A stretch of DNA of 64,000 bases. It comes from a virus. Shown in pieces: positions 13,748 to 22,587 of the stretch (its first letter is position 1; each line of letters opens with the position of its first letter). The DNA lies in IMG/VR virus record IMGVR_UViG_3300038468_000170, positions 1 to 64,000 of that record. One strand, 5' to 3'. The notes below the pieces were generated by a model. The model saw nothing but the letters and a program-made list of their open reading frames with translations. It did no database searches and was not told the origin of the DNA. The position numbers and the translations under genes were made by a program.

Positions 13748-14218
13748 ATGACGATGCCCGTAGCCTCAGGCGGAACAATCCAAGATTTCGTCGACACGGA
13801 GGTCCCTCCAGATCTCAGGTTCCCTCGACTCTTTCGAGTGGTCGCCATGTCCCCGCTCCCAAACGACGGGGAAATCATCAACGCAATCGGGCAGAAGGTG
13901 ATCCGGTGGGTCATCAAGAAGGCGCACCCGCTATCTCCCGGTAGCGTCGTCGTACGCATGTACCGCAAGCCCGACGGCGTCATGATTTACTCGGTCACCG
14001 CCGATGGCAAGAACGGCGTCGTGAATTTCTTGCCTCGGGAGCAGGTGCTCATGACCGAAGAAGTCATGAGCCCGCAAGTGCTGCTCGACGAGCTCGACTC
14101 TCAGGAGCGCGATCTGGTGAAGGCATTGGAGGACGACGAGGACGATAATCCCGAGCACCAGGGATCCGGAGAATCTCCGGAGCCGCCGTCTTCCGTAGAC
14201 GGACAAGCTCCTTCCTGA
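13748..14218 (+). CDS. Hypothetical protein, 156 aa
   Basis: ATG at 13748. The folded N-terminal ~110 residues mix strands and helices (FPRLFRVVAMSPLPNDGEII, VVVRMYRKPDGVMIYSVT, VVNFLPREQVLM). A strongly acidic coil follows (LDSQERDLVKALEDDEDD), then a disordered Ser/Pro tail. Precedes the Pro/Gln-rich structural-type protein. No family recognised. Confidence 0.75.
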   Translation: MTMPVASGGTIQDFVDTEVPPDLRFPRLFRVVAMSPLPNDGEIINAIGQKVIRWVIKKAHPLSPGSVVVRMYRKPDGVMIYSVTADGKNGVVNFLPREQVLMTEEVMSPQVLLDELDSQERDLVKALEDDEDDNPEHQGSGESPEPPSSVDGQAPS

Positions 14219-14229
14219 AAGGCGCCACC

Positions 14230-15882
14230 ATGGCGGGTCGTCGACGCAGCCGAGAGCTGCATGATGATGAACGATCTCTGAGCGGCAGCGTGCCCGCTCA
14301 GCAGGACGAGGCCGACATCTTAGCCGAGGCTGAGGTCGAGCCCGACGAGAACGGAGATCCATCGATCACCATCGAGAAAGCCCGCGAACTCGGGGCGCTC
14401 GATGCCGACACCGTACGCAACAACCGGCGCATCAACGACATGGTCGGTAAGCGGCGAGCCAATCAGCGCGTCAACTTCAACGTCGACGATCCGATCCAGA
14501 TGTTCGACGGCCTGCTCCAGACCTGGCCGACCAACACGATGGACGTGAAGTGCGTGCGTCTGACCGGATCTTCGATCACGAAGATGATCACCAGCCGTCC
14601 GAGAAACGGGGTCGAGCTCTACGAAGCGATCAAGACCCAGGTGCACGGACAGAGCGAAGAGGCCGAGTACCAAATCCAGTTCATCGACACGACGAGCAAG
14701 CAGTGGCGCGGCAAGGCCAAAATCACGATGCCGGACACTCGCCCGCCGGGACAGCAAGGACAGCCTCCCATGACTCAGCCCTACTATCCTCCGGGATACC
14801 AACCGCCACCGGGCTACCCACCGCCTTGGTACGCGCCGCAGCCGCAGCCGCCGCCTCAACAGCAACCGCCGGCACCAGCTCAGCAACCGCCGGTCGTCGT
14901 GCAAGCACCGCAGGGAATGGACATGGGCGCGATGCTGTCGGCGTTCCAGCAGATGAGTGAGTTGCTTCGGTCATGGCAGCCCGCGCCGCCGCAGCCGCAG
15001 CCGCAGCAGCCGCAGCAGCAACCGCAGGCGGCGCCGTACCCCTACATGCCGCCGCCCCCACCCCCGTCCGCAGATCCGACGCAGATGATGGCGTGGATGC
15101 AACAAATGGCTGACATCGTCCGATCGATGCAACCTCCGCAGCAGCGCGGACCCCAGACGTACCCCGCTCAGCCAGCGAGCACGCTACCTACGCGCGTGCC
15201 TCCGATGCAGCCGCCTCCGGGCACTGTGTGGGCATGGATTCAGGACATTGGCTGGGTCACCCAGCCCATCCAAGGAGCCGGACCGGGCCCCGGATACCGA
15301 CCTCCATATTACCCACGTGGCGACCAAGGTGGTGTGCCTCCGGCGTATGGACCGCCACGTGTGCCGCAGAGTTCCCCTCTCGATAGCTTTCGTGACGCGC
15401 TCGGTGTGGTGCGAAGCGCTTACGACATGGTGGACGAGTTCGAGGGTCTACGCCCCGCGCGTGGTGACGCCACTCCAGAGGCAACGACGGCAGAAGACGA
15501 CGACAGTCCGCTCAAGATCATCGACACAGGAAAGGGCAAGATCGTCGTCAACAAAACCGACGGATCGCTGCGCGGCTGGGAGACCGGTCTTGCGAACCTG
15601 CCCGAGCTGTTCAAGTGGGGTGGCGAGCAGGTCGACAAGGTCGTTCGAGCCCGCAATGAGCGTGAGCGCGAACGTGCGCAGCCGAAAGTCCTACCTCCAG
15701 GATACGTCGAGGTCGGACCCGGATACCAACCGCCCCCCGGGTACACGGCTATTCCAGTAGACCCGCAGACGCTTCAGCCCGTACCTCAGTTTCCGCCGCC
15801 CCCTGCGAATATCCCGCCGCCGATCTCGACGCCACAGGCGCCGTCCGGATCTTCATGGGGGCCGCCGACGGAAGAGGGTTGA
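14230..15882 (+). CDS. Long Pro/Gln-rich protein, 550 aa
   Basis: ATG at 14230 with AAAGG upstream. Three parts: an N-terminal ~175-residue domain (AGRRRSRELHDDE, then a beta/alpha stretch around VNFNVDDPIQMFDGLL and VRLTGSSITKMITS); a ~230-residue low-complexity region of PPGY, PQPQ and QQ units broken by amphipathic helices (MLSAFQQMSELLRSW, MMAWMQQMADIVRSM); and a C-terminal part with a charged helix (VDKVVRARNERERER) and more PPGY repeats. Probably a scaffold or internal virion protein; that is inference from position and composition. Confidence 0.75.
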   Translation: MAGRRRSRELHDDERSLSGSVPAQQDEADILAEAEVEPDENGDPSITIEKARELGALDADTVRNNRRINDMVGKRRANQRVNFNVDDPIQMFDGLLQTWPTNTMDVKCVRLTGSSITKMITSRPRNGVELYEAIKTQVHGQSEEAEYQIQFIDTTSKQWRGKAKITMPDTRPPGQQGQPPMTQPYYPPGYQPPPGYPPPWYAPQPQPPPQQQPPAPAQQPPVVVQAPQGMDMGAMLSAFQQMSELLRSWQPAPPQPQPQQPQQQPQAAPYPYMPPPPPPSADPTQMMAWMQQMADIVRSMQPPQQRGPQTYPAQPASTLPTRVPPMQPPPGTVWAWIQDIGWVTQPIQGAGPGPGYRPPYYPRGDQGGVPPAYGPPRVPQSSPLDSFRDALGVVRSAYDMVDEFEGLRPARGDATPEATTAEDDDSPLKIIDTGKGKIVVNKTDGSLRGWETGLANLPELFKWGGEQVDKVVRARNERERERAQPKVLPPGYVEVGPGYQPPPGYTAIPVDPQTLQPVPQFPPPPANIPPPISTPQAPSGSSWGPPTEEG

Positions 15883-15883
15883 G

Positions 15884-16357
15884 ATGAACGTCGAGATCAA
15901 TGTTCAGTTCACGGAAGACGAACTCCGAAAGTACGCCGAGGATGTAGGTCGGCGGTGGTTTCTGACTTTCGTTCGAGAAACAATCAAAGAACCGGGGTTG
16001 TTTGCCTTCCTGCAACAGGCCATCAAATTAGGGATCGACCACGCCAAAACGGAGCCCAAACGAGGTAACGGCGGACCGATACCTTCACCACGTTCACCAG
16101 AACCGTTTTATCCGCCACCACCCGTGCCTAGAACGCCGGACGCGCAAGGCCCCTTTGGACCTTCTGGAGATCCGCTCGCTTCGTGCCTCCCCGTCGAAGA
16201 GAGTCGACATCACGAAGAAGGGTGGGCTTGCCACGTCTGCGCAACCTACAACACCGAGAACCGGAGAATTTGCCGGCATTGCAGCCACGAGCGGTGCGAC
16301 GTATCGCCCCCGCCGGACGCAGATCCATTCGGTGGAGCACCGCAAGGAGTGGCGTGA
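15884..16357 (+). CDS. Protein with RanBP2-type-like zinc finger, 157 aa
   Basis: ATG at 15884, two bases after the previous stop. A helical N-terminus (FTEDELRKYAEDVGRRWFLT), a Pro-rich linker, then EEGWACHVCATYNTENRRIC and RHC. The pattern W-x-C-x2-C-x3-N-x6-C-x2-C is that of RanBP2-type fingers, which bind ubiquitin or single-stranded RNA in known cases. Simpler rubredoxin-like or zinc-ribbon domains can look similar. The stop overlaps the next GTG. Confidence 0.7.
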   Translation: MNVEINVQFTEDELRKYAEDVGRRWFLTFVRETIKEPGLFAFLQQAIKLGIDHAKTEPKRGNGGPIPSPRSPEPFYPPPPVPRTPDAQGPFGPSGDPLASCLPVEESRHHEEGWACHVCATYNTENRRICRHCSHERCDVSPPPDADPFGGAPQGVA

Positions 16358-16539
16358 AGTACCGAATCCTCATGAGCGTCGAGGTAGACGCACAAAGCGA
16401 TCGTCAGGCGCTCGAGTACGCGCAGAAGCTCTCGACGTTGCTCAAGTCTCCGCTCGTGAGAATGGCGGTCGAAGGCGACGGGATACGGCTGTCTCAGGGC
16501 GACGGGCAACCGATCGTCCACCAGCCGTGGCGCGTGTAG
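16354..16539 (+). CDS. Hypothetical protein, 61 aa
   Basis: GTG overlaps the previous stop. Reads VKYRILMSVEVDAQSDRQAL then a helix (EYAQKLSTLLKSPLVRMAVE): a beta-alpha-beta mini-domain. The 113 bp that follow, up to 16652, contain no gene I can support. Confidence 0.65.
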   Translation: MKYRILMSVEVDAQSDRQALEYAQKLSTLLKSPLVRMAVEGDGIRLSQGDGQPIVHQPWRV

Positions 16540-16652
16540 TAGACTAGGCTTCGGCCGGTCGCTGAAGAGTGTTTCCTTTCCGCTTTTTGGCGGCCGGCTG
16601 CTCTCGAGCTAGACGAGATCGGGGCTACCGCGTAGGCTGATGGCCGACACCT

Positions 16653-17810
16653 ATGCGAACGTACGTCGTTCAGCCCGGAGACACACCGGCCGGCATCGCT
16701 GCTCGTCCGGACATGGCGGGCTGTCCAAAATGTTCGATTGACATCATAAAATCGAATCCTCACAAGCCGACCGTAGTTCACCCGAATGGCTTCGTTACCT
16801 TCCAAGATCTGCGCGAAGGCGAGAAACTCAATCTTCCCGACAAGTGGTTCGACGGCTCCCTCGACGATCGCCCTCGCGCGTACTTCGCGGCACTCCCCTA
16901 TCACGACGGCGTGACTCCGTCGACGCTCGGAGACCTCGCCTCAGGAGTGCTCGGTGACTATGCGTCACTCGATGCCGCCTCCGCGCAAATCGGAGCTCTC
17001 TCCGCGATGGGGGCACAAGAGTTCAGCGACAACGTGGGCGCTACGTGTGACCTCCTCGAAGCGTCAGTGCGAGAAGCGTACGGAAACACGAGTAAGCCAG
17101 CGGCAGCGGGGCCCGCCCAGGACGTGCATGCCTCGACGTATTGGGTTCGACAGCGAAACCAAGACTTGAAGGCCGCAATCGCCGCCGGGGACGGCTCGGA
17201 CTATCAGGTGCGGCAGAGCATCCTCCAAGTTCTTTCTTCGGGGCTCGGTAGCGCAAGGCTCGCGCTGAAAGAGTTCTATGGAAGCACGCCCACGCCCGCG
17301 ACAGGAGGCGCCTTCCCGGAGACCGTAACGACCGCGGCGCAGGCGGTCGCTTCCGCCATCGCAGCAGATCCGAACTACTGCACGTCGGTCGCGCATCCTG
17401 GGAGCCCCGTCAATTCGGCGGTGCACGTGTTCAAAACGGCATGGAACGCCTCCGAGAGCCCTAAAGTGCCGATCGGCACCAGCAGCTACGAGCAGGAAAC
17501 CGCTGGCGCGCTCGCGCGCGTGCTCGGCACCGCTCCCTCGGCGTGCGCGGCTCGCGTACCTACTTTGCCGTCTTCACCTCCAATCGGTCCGTCGCAACCG
17601 ATCATCGTGCCTCCGGAGGAAAAAGGACTGAGCTTCGGTACCGTTCTCGGTCTTGGGTTGCTCGGGGCCGGTGCAGTAGGTGGTGCGATCTATCTCGCCA
17701 CGAAACAGGAACCGATCCGAGCGCGTCGCGTGCGTCGAGTGAGGCCAGTTCGAAGGCGTCGACCCGATCCGACGTTTTATTACAACCCCGACGATGGAGA
17801 GCTTCCGTGA
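16653..17810 (+). CDS. LysM-type, membrane-anchored putative virion protein
   Basis: 385 aa. The N-terminus (MRTYVVQPGDTPAGIAARPD, continuing to ~65 with EGEKLNLPDKW) is a LysM-like glycan-binding module with a Cys pair. The middle is helical. Residues ~230-300 hold a two-Cys domain (PNYCTSVAHPGSPVN, VFKTAWNASE, VPIGTSSYE) that is repeated in the protein at 24170. The C-terminus has a Pro linker, EEKGLSFGTVLGLG, a membrane helix and an Arg-rich tail (RARRVRRVRPVRRRR). Likely anchored in a membrane with the peptidoglycan-binding part outside. Confidence 0.8.
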   Translation: MRTYVVQPGDTPAGIAARPDMAGCPKCSIDIIKSNPHKPTVVHPNGFVTFQDLREGEKLNLPDKWFDGSLDDRPRAYFAALPYHDGVTPSTLGDLASGVLGDYASLDAASAQIGALSAMGAQEFSDNVGATCDLLEASVREAYGNTSKPAAAGPAQDVHASTYWVRQRNQDLKAAIAAGDGSDYQVRQSILQVLSSGLGSARLALKEFYGSTPTPATGGAFPETVTTAAQAVASAIAADPNYCTSVAHPGSPVNSAVHVFKTAWNASESPKVPIGTSSYEQETAGALARVLGTAPSACAARVPTLPSSPPIGPSQPIIVPPEEKGLSFGTVLGLGLLGAGAVGGAIYLATKQEPIRARRVRRVRPVRRRRPDPTFYYNPDDGELP

Positions 17811-18466
17811 TCGAAAAGCCAGTAGCCGGCGTACAGACGGACACGCGCCCGCACCCCGCAGGTAAAAAGGGAGCCCGACTGTCACTGAAAGAGGTCGCGG
17901 AGCGTGCATGGAAAGCACGGATGAGTCCGCGCCTTCGCGCATGGGTCACGCAACGCCTTGCCGATGCCGGAGTATCGACCGGTGGCCGCCGCCAAAAAGC
18001 GGAAGCGATCCTCGAAGCCTTCCGAAAGAAGGTACCGTACGTCGCCGATCCTTTGATGGGCGAGTTCATGGAAACGCCGGATCAGACGCTCTGCCTCGAT
18101 GAAGGCGGACTTTGTTTCATTGGTACGGATTGCGATGGCGCATCCATTACGCTTGCCGCTGCGGTCATGTCGATCGGCATTCCAGCTATGATCATCGGCA
18201 GCTCCCATAAGGAGCCGTACGATTTGCCGACGCATGTGTTCATGGCGTTCGAAGACGACATGAACGATTGGGTGAAAATGGACGGCACGACGAAGTTGCC
18301 CGTCGGTCGTGTTCCTCCGCATGCGCGTGAGTGGTGGGTCGAGCCCGGCGCCAAAGCGAAAGAGCTCGGTGAGGGCGACTTCGTCGGCATGAGCGGCGCG
18401 GAGCAATCGGGAGCGCTCGAGGGGCCTCCAAGCGTGCTCGATTTTCTCTATCCGACGATCCGGTAG
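17807..18466 (+). CDS. Transglutaminase-like cysteine peptidase
   Basis: 219 aa, GTG overlapping the previous gene. The transglutaminase core is clear: Cys109 in IGTDCDGASITLAAAVM, His143 in LPTHVFMAFEDD and Asp159 in WVKMDGT form the C-H-D triad. The N-terminal ~75 residues are basic and helical. Family members are peptidases, amidases or crosslinkers. Next to LysM and capsid-type genes, a maturation protease or virion crosslinking enzyme are both plausible. Confidence 0.85.
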   Translation: MIEKPVAGVQTDTRPHPAGKKGARLSLKEVAERAWKARMSPRLRAWVTQRLADAGVSTGGRRQKAEAILEAFRKKVPYVADPLMGEFMETPDQTLCLDEGGLCFIGTDCDGASITLAAAVMSIGIPAMIIGSSHKEPYDLPTHVFMAFEDDMNDWVKMDGTTKLPVGRVPPHAREWWVEPGAKAKELGEGDFVGMSGAEQSGALEGPPSVLDFLYPTIR

Positions 18467-18470
18467 TGAC

Positions 18471-18489
18471 ACGATCGTGAAACGATCGT
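18471..18489 (+). repeat. Double palindrome ACGATCGT-GAA-ACGATCGT
   Basis: The 8-bp palindrome ACGATCGT occurs twice, 11 bp apart (one helical turn), just after the stop of the transglutaminase-like gene. Spacing of about one turn suggests a protein-binding site; it can also fold as a short hairpin. Confidence 0.5.
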
Positions 18490-18496
18490 TGAACGC

Positions 18497-18718
18497 TTAC
18501 TGCGTCTCATCGCTGGCGTCTTGATTGCCGATCTGGCGCGGTAAGCGCGCAACGACCGAGTCGCGTAAACAGGCGATTCGGTTTCGATTTTTGATGTCGC
18601 AAATCGTGACGAACAGGGGCTCCCGGCAAAACCTAATCACGCTCTCTGTTCTGTCTAGTTGCGCTTCGTCTTGACCGAACAAAATCACGCTGAAAGCCTG
18701 TTGTCCGAACCGTGACAT
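18497..18718 (-). CDS. Possible small protein, 73 aa (weak)
   Basis: Only reading frame in the 250-bp gap between 18466 and 18717. Product mixes strands and Arg-rich loops (FSVILFGQDEAQLDRTESVI). Its start is complementary to the ATG at 18717, and an AAAGG lies upstream. No family and no coupling; it may be chance. Confidence 0.25.
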   Translation of the reverse strand: MSRFGQQAFSVILFGQDEAQLDRTESVIRFCREPLFVTICDIKNRNRIACLRDSVVARLPRQIGNQDASDETQ

Positions 18719-20444
18719 GGGCGGCCTTTACGACGATCGGCTGGCAGATCTCAGCGAACCTCGACGCACTCGTCGATTCGCCGGGCGCCCCGATCCGCGT
18801 CGTTCCCCAATCGAACGCCCGTATCCGGCGCCTCGCCGGCCCGTCGCGCCGACGCCTCCTCGAAGCGTCGCTCGAGAGGCGAAGCGCCCGCCGATGTCCG
18901 TGCAGTCGCTCCTCTTCAGTCGCGACGCCTGGACGACGAGCAAAGCCAAGGCGTGGGCGAAGTCTCACGGCTACCGGTACGGGAAGGTGGACGTCACCGA
19001 CCAGTACATTCGCATCCGTCAATTCGACCCGAAGGGTCTCAAAATCAAACGGACCATCACGCTCGGCCGGGGCATCCGCGCCGTAGTCGCAAGGGAAGAC
19101 AAACGAATGGCAAAAGCAACCGAAGCCCGTCGACGCCGCCGTCCCAGCAAGAAGACCGCCGCACGCAAGCGCCCCCGCAGGAAGCGCGCTCGTGAGGCAG
19201 TGGCGGAGACGCGAAGACGTCCTCGTCGCAAGCGTCGGGCAGCGCGTGCGGAAGCACCGCGGCGTCGACGTCGTGCCGCTCCCATGGTGATGGAGACGAA
19301 GCATCGGCGGCGTCGTCCGCGGCGTCGGGTCGCGCGCGAGGCATGGCGCGGCAATCGTGGCGGTCACGCGACCGCAGCAAAGAAAGGCTGGCGTCGGCGG
19401 AGGCGTGCAGCGGGGAGCGCGCCGCCTCGTAGGCGTCGGCGTCGGGTGCGTGAGGCGGTCGTGGCGGAGACACGCCGACATCGGCGCACTCGTCGGCGCA
19501 GCCGTCGGACGCGCGAAAGCACGTACGCGACGGAGACGAGGCGTCATCGTCGCGGCCGTCGCCGAACGCACGAAGCGGCGCGTGGCGGCGGCATGGGCCT
19601 CGCCGAGTTCGGCGTCGCGATCCTCTCCGGAGGCGTGGGCTTCATTCTGGCCGATGGTCTCGATCGCTTCCTAGCGACGTACGACCCGGCCGCTGCCGAA
19701 AAGCCGACGGACAAGTTCACGAGCGACGGCGCAGGCACGCTCGCGAACACACTCAACGTCGCATCGCGTCCGGGTCTTCTCCGGCTCGGAGTCGGAGCGG
19801 GCATGGTGATCGCACCGGCGGTCGGCGCGGCGTACACCGACGGGATGTTCCGGAGCTCGCTCGAGGGCATGACTCTCGGCACGGGCATCTCGTTCTTCAA
19901 GACGCTGTGGAACAGCTTCTTGATGCCCCTCCTCATCGGGAAGGACACCAGCGAGCCGACGCTCAAGAAGAGCTTCATTGCGAGGCTCTACCCGAGCGAG
20001 GTCGCGGCCGCGATCAACCTGCAACAGAAGCAGACCGCGGTCTCGAGCAGTGGCTCCGGCGCTCTCTCCGGTGCGCCTGCTCAGACTGGCGTCGGCGCCG
20101 ACGTCGGTCCGTTCGCGCTCGCTGCCGATTCACCGTATCCCGATGCGGCGGCGGCGCTGCGGCAGCAGGCCGGCGTGCAGGACTACCCCACCGTGCAAAA
20201 CACGTGGGGGACCGGCGGACCTGGCAACAACTACCCGACCGCCGCACAGGCGATGGGTACCGGTGCCGATCCGTCGGCGTCGGCCGGCATCCCGTACGAA
20301 CCGGGACCTCCCGCGGGCCCCGGACCTGGACCGCAGGCGAGACCGCACACGGATCCCGCGTGCGGATGCATCGGTGCCACGGACATGTACGCCACCTTCC
20401 TCGGTGACGCCGAGGAGACGGATCTGTCGATCAACCTGAACTGA
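18717..20444 (+). CDS. Very Arg-rich membrane protein, possible DNA-condensing virion protein
   Basis: 575 aa from ATG 18717; ATG 18894 (MSVQSLLFSRDAWTTSKAKA) is a good alternative with GAGAGG upstream. Residues ~60-125 are a small domain (SLLFSRDAWTTSKAKAWAKS, GYRYGKVD, IRIRQFDP) that I recall next to phage head-maturation proteases. Residues ~130-290 are protamine-like, with RRRRR runs interleaved with AREA, AETRR and TATETRRH. Two or three hydrophobic segments follow (GLAEFGVAILSGGVGFILA, LLRLGVGAGMVIAPAVGAAY). The C-terminal third is Gly/Pro/Ala-rich. Likely bridges packaged DNA and a membrane; that is inference. Confidence 0.7.
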   Translation: MGGLYDDRLADLSEPRRTRRFAGRPDPRRSPIERPYPAPRRPVAPTPPRSVAREAKRPPMSVQSLLFSRDAWTTSKAKAWAKSHGYRYGKVDVTDQYIRIRQFDPKGLKIKRTITLGRGIRAVVAREDKRMAKATEARRRRRPSKKTAARKRPRRKRAREAVAETRRRPRRKRRAARAEAPRRRRRAAPMVMETKHRRRRPRRRVAREAWRGNRGGHATAAKKGWRRRRRAAGSAPPRRRRRRVREAVVAETRRHRRTRRRSRRTRESTYATETRRHRRGRRRTHEAARGGGMGLAEFGVAILSGGVGFILADGLDRFLATYDPAAAEKPTDKFTSDGAGTLANTLNVASRPGLLRLGVGAGMVIAPAVGAAYTDGMFRSSLEGMTLGTGISFFKTLWNSFLMPLLIGKDTSEPTLKKSFIARLYPSEVAAAINLQQKQTAVSSSGSGALSGAPAQTGVGADVGPFALAADSPYPDAAAALRQQAGVQDYPTVQNTWGTGGPGNNYPTAAQAMGTGADPSASAGIPYEPGPPAGPGPGPQARPHTDPACGCIGATDMYATFLGDAEETDLSINLN

Positions 20445-20457
20445 TCCGATCCCCAGT

Positions 20458-20537
20458 ACACCTCGCCCCGGTAGGCTTCGAGCCCCGGGGTTGAGGTGTC
20501 GAAGGACTCACCCGCGTCGGCCCAAGAAACGGCGGGT
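20458..20537 (+). promoter_or_regulatory. Two hairpins ahead of the candidate coat-protein gene
   Basis: Hairpin 1: ACACCTC (20458-20464) pairs with GAGGTGT (20493-20499), with inner CCCCGG/CCGGGG also pairing. Hairpin 2: ACCCGC (20510-20515) pairs with GCGGGT (20532-20537) and ends four bases before the GGAG ribosome site of 20551. No T-run follows, so mRNA stabilisation, attenuation or translational control is as likely as termination. Confidence 0.55.
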
Positions 20538-20550
20538 AATGGAGTGAAAA

Positions 20551-21885
20551 ATGGCAAAGAGCAACAGCAGCAGAAGCATCACCGGCAGGAAGATCTACAA
20601 TTTCGAGCGGGAGAAGGGGAAGGTCCAGCGCATGCAGTTCGGCCTCGGCGCAACGCCGGGCGACCTCGGCGCTGCGCAGAAGTGCATCAAGTGCAGCTTC
20701 GGCAACATCCCCGTCATCGAAGAGGTCGTGTGGACGATCCCTCTGCCGCTCACGGCTGAAGAGGCGCTCGCGACTCTCGGAGACACCGTCAATCTGCTCT
20801 CGGGTAGCTCCAGCGTGCCCGGTGTCGCGTCGATCGATTCGACGTTCCTCATCAACGGCATCCTCCAGACGGACATCCTCGCGCAGGGCGTGGGCGTGCA
20901 CATCTTCTGCGAGCCGATGTCGTTCTCTACGATCGGCAACTCCTTCGCGGCTCCGGCGACGACTGAGGTTCCCCCTCCTTCTCCGGACGTGTTCACGGAC
21001 AACGACTTGTTCAACGGAGCGCTTGGCGGTCAGTTCGCTGGTGCCACCCCGACGAGTGACACTCCGCCGACTCCGGCGGTGTTCGAGTTCGGCGCGGCCG
21101 TTTGGCGCGCGGGCTGGAACTTCATCAACGCATACCAGTTCCAGTGGAAGACCTCGCAACGTGAACTCGTGTTGAACGAGCTCGCGTCGGACGTCTCCTA
21201 CTTCGGCTCCTTCGCGGACGCCGAAGCGAGCGGTACGAGCGAGGTGCCCATCATCGAGTTCGTCGCTGCGGTGAACGCGACTTACCGCTCGAAGGGATCG
21301 GCAACGATCTTCCTGCCGGTTTCCTTCCGGCGTGTCGGTTCGGTGAACAGCACGAGCGCGACCAACAACGTCGGTGTTTTCCATCCGACGCGCGACTTCG
21401 ATCTTGCTCCGGTCACCTGGGGCGGCCTCCGGTGGCAGGGCTACGGATGCCGTGGCCAGATGTACCGGCCGATCGAGAGCCCCTGCTTCCTCGAGCGCGG
21501 CATCCCCATCGGCATGCTGTTCACCGTGCAGGACGCCGTTCACCAGGCGCTCATGCTCGAGGCAGTCACGATCAACAACGAGCCTCTCGGCAGCAACATC
21601 TCGCCGGACACGAACTTCTCGTGCGCGTCTCAGGTGGGACCTGCCGCCGGGAACGGAGTTCCGACTGCGGGAGCCATCGCCTCCGGAGCGAACAACGTCA
21701 TGCTGGAGCAGACGCTCGACACGACTCCGGTGCTCGTGCAGCAGTCGGTCAACGTTTGCCGAGAGGTCTTCAAGGGCGGCATCCTGAAGATCGGCATCAA
21801 GATCAAGGGCTGGGAAATGCCCGGAGGCTGGAAGGCGTACTGCGAGACCAACATGCCGCAGCTCATGGGTCCTCGGACGGCCTGA
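20551..21885 (+). CDS. Candidate major coat protein, 444 aa
   Basis: ATG 7 bases after GGAG. Basic, flexible start (AKSNSSRSITGRKIYNFERE), then a long beta-rich body with many Ser/Thr/Gly strands (IEEVVWTIPLPLTAEEAL, VFEFGAAVWRAGWNFINAY, SATIFLPVSFRRVGS, VFKGGILKIGIKIKG). No membrane segment, signal peptide or enzyme motif. The composition and size, a 5' hairpin leader, a downstream terminator-like hairpin and two following beta-rich genes all fit an abundant coat protein. I cannot assign an HK97 or jelly-roll fold from sequence alone. Confidence 0.55.
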   Translation: MAKSNSSRSITGRKIYNFEREKGKVQRMQFGLGATPGDLGAAQKCIKCSFGNIPVIEEVVWTIPLPLTAEEALATLGDTVNLLSGSSSVPGVASIDSTFLINGILQTDILAQGVGVHIFCEPMSFSTIGNSFAAPATTEVPPPSPDVFTDNDLFNGALGGQFAGATPTSDTPPTPAVFEFGAAVWRAGWNFINAYQFQWKTSQRELVLNELASDVSYFGSFADAEASGTSEVPIIEFVAAVNATYRSKGSATIFLPVSFRRVGSVNSTSATNNVGVFHPTRDFDLAPVTWGGLRWQGYGCRGQMYRPIESPCFLERGIPIGMLFTVQDAVHQALMLEAVTINNEPLGSNISPDTNFSCASQVGPAAGNGVPTAGAIASGANNVMLEQTLDTTPVLVQQSVNVCREVFKGGILKIGIKIKGWEMPGGWKAYCETNMPQLMGPRTA

Positions 21886-21915
21886 TCTCCCGCACACCGA
21901 AGAGTTGAAACAGCC

Positions 21916-21958
21916 ACGAGCGGCGCAGGCGAAAAACAGCGCCGCGCCGCTCGTAGCG
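21916..21958 (+). terminator. Terminator-like hairpin after candidate coat gene
   Basis: Perfect 10-bp stem, ACGAGCGGCG (21916-21925) with CGCCGCTCGT (21945-21954), followed by AGCG and TTTT. The T-run is short and offset, so it may be a partial terminator that lowers expression of downstream genes relative to the coat gene. Confidence 0.6.
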
Positions 21959-21979
21959 TTTTAGGGAAGAAGAACGCAC

Positions 21980-22582
21980 ATGCAGCCCAAAACATACGAC
22001 GTCCGCTCGCTCGCTTTGTGGGCCCCGAAGACTGCCTACGGAATGGTAGTCGGCGTTCCGCGCGTGCCGTTCGTCGCGGACATCCCAATCCAGTTCTCCT
22101 CGAGCACTGTGAACGCTCCGCCTGTCGTACAGAACCTCCAGAACAACCTGACGCAGGACACAGTCATCGAGCGCGTCTCCTTCAATCTGTTCCAGCAAAA
22201 CAGCTTCCCCGGATCTCCGTTCCAGAGTCTCTATTTCAACCAACTGAAGCAGAGCGGACAGACCGGAGTCGGCGTGCAGATGGCTGTCTACGGTGGCCCG
22301 AAGTACAATGTGAACGACGTCTTCACCGATCTCGGGAATCTGGCGGACGTGTTCGCAACGACATGGCCAGAGGGGTGGCCACTTCAAAAGCAGAGCAATG
22401 TGAAGATCAGTGCGATCCTCACGCAGACTCCAGTGAGCGTTCCGTTCAACGTCATCATCACCCTACTCGGGTGGCAGTTCCTTTCAAAGGAACTCGACGA
22501 TATGAGCGACACCGAAGCGCGTGACCGGTTGCGCAAGCTCGGCATCGAGACCCCGGACATCAGCATTCTGCTCAAACCGTGA
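21980..22582 (+). CDS. Candidate minor coat/virion protein, 200 aa
   Basis: ATG at 21980 with GGGAAGAAG upstream. Beta-rich (TAYGMVVGVPRVPFVADIPI, VIERVSFNLFQQNSF, TGVGVQMAVYGGPKYNVND, SVPFNVIITLLGWQFLS) and ending in a charged helix (SDTEARDRLRKLGI). The size suits a single beta-barrel. Lies between two other beta-rich genes in one operon. No named family. Confidence 0.6.
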   Translation: MQPKTYDVRSLALWAPKTAYGMVVGVPRVPFVADIPIQFSSSTVNAPPVVQNLQNNLTQDTVIERVSFNLFQQNSFPGSPFQSLYFNQLKQSGQTGVGVQMAVYGGPKYNVNDVFTDLGNLADVFATTWPEGWPLQKQSNVKISAILTQTPVSVPFNVIITLLGWQFLSKELDDMSDTEARDRLRKLGIETPDISILLKP

Positions 22583-22587
22583 AGTGA

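Noticed and set aside
14980-15060. CAG/CCG triplet-repeat instability element
   Set aside because: The CAGCCGCAG run encodes Pro/Gln repeats of the 14230 protein and is explained by coding composition.
20431-21897. 488-codon open frame on the minus strand
   Set aside because: Antisense to the candidate coat gene 20551-21885, which has a ribosome site and flanking hairpins. The antisense product is Arg/Glu/Val-rich without any family pattern.
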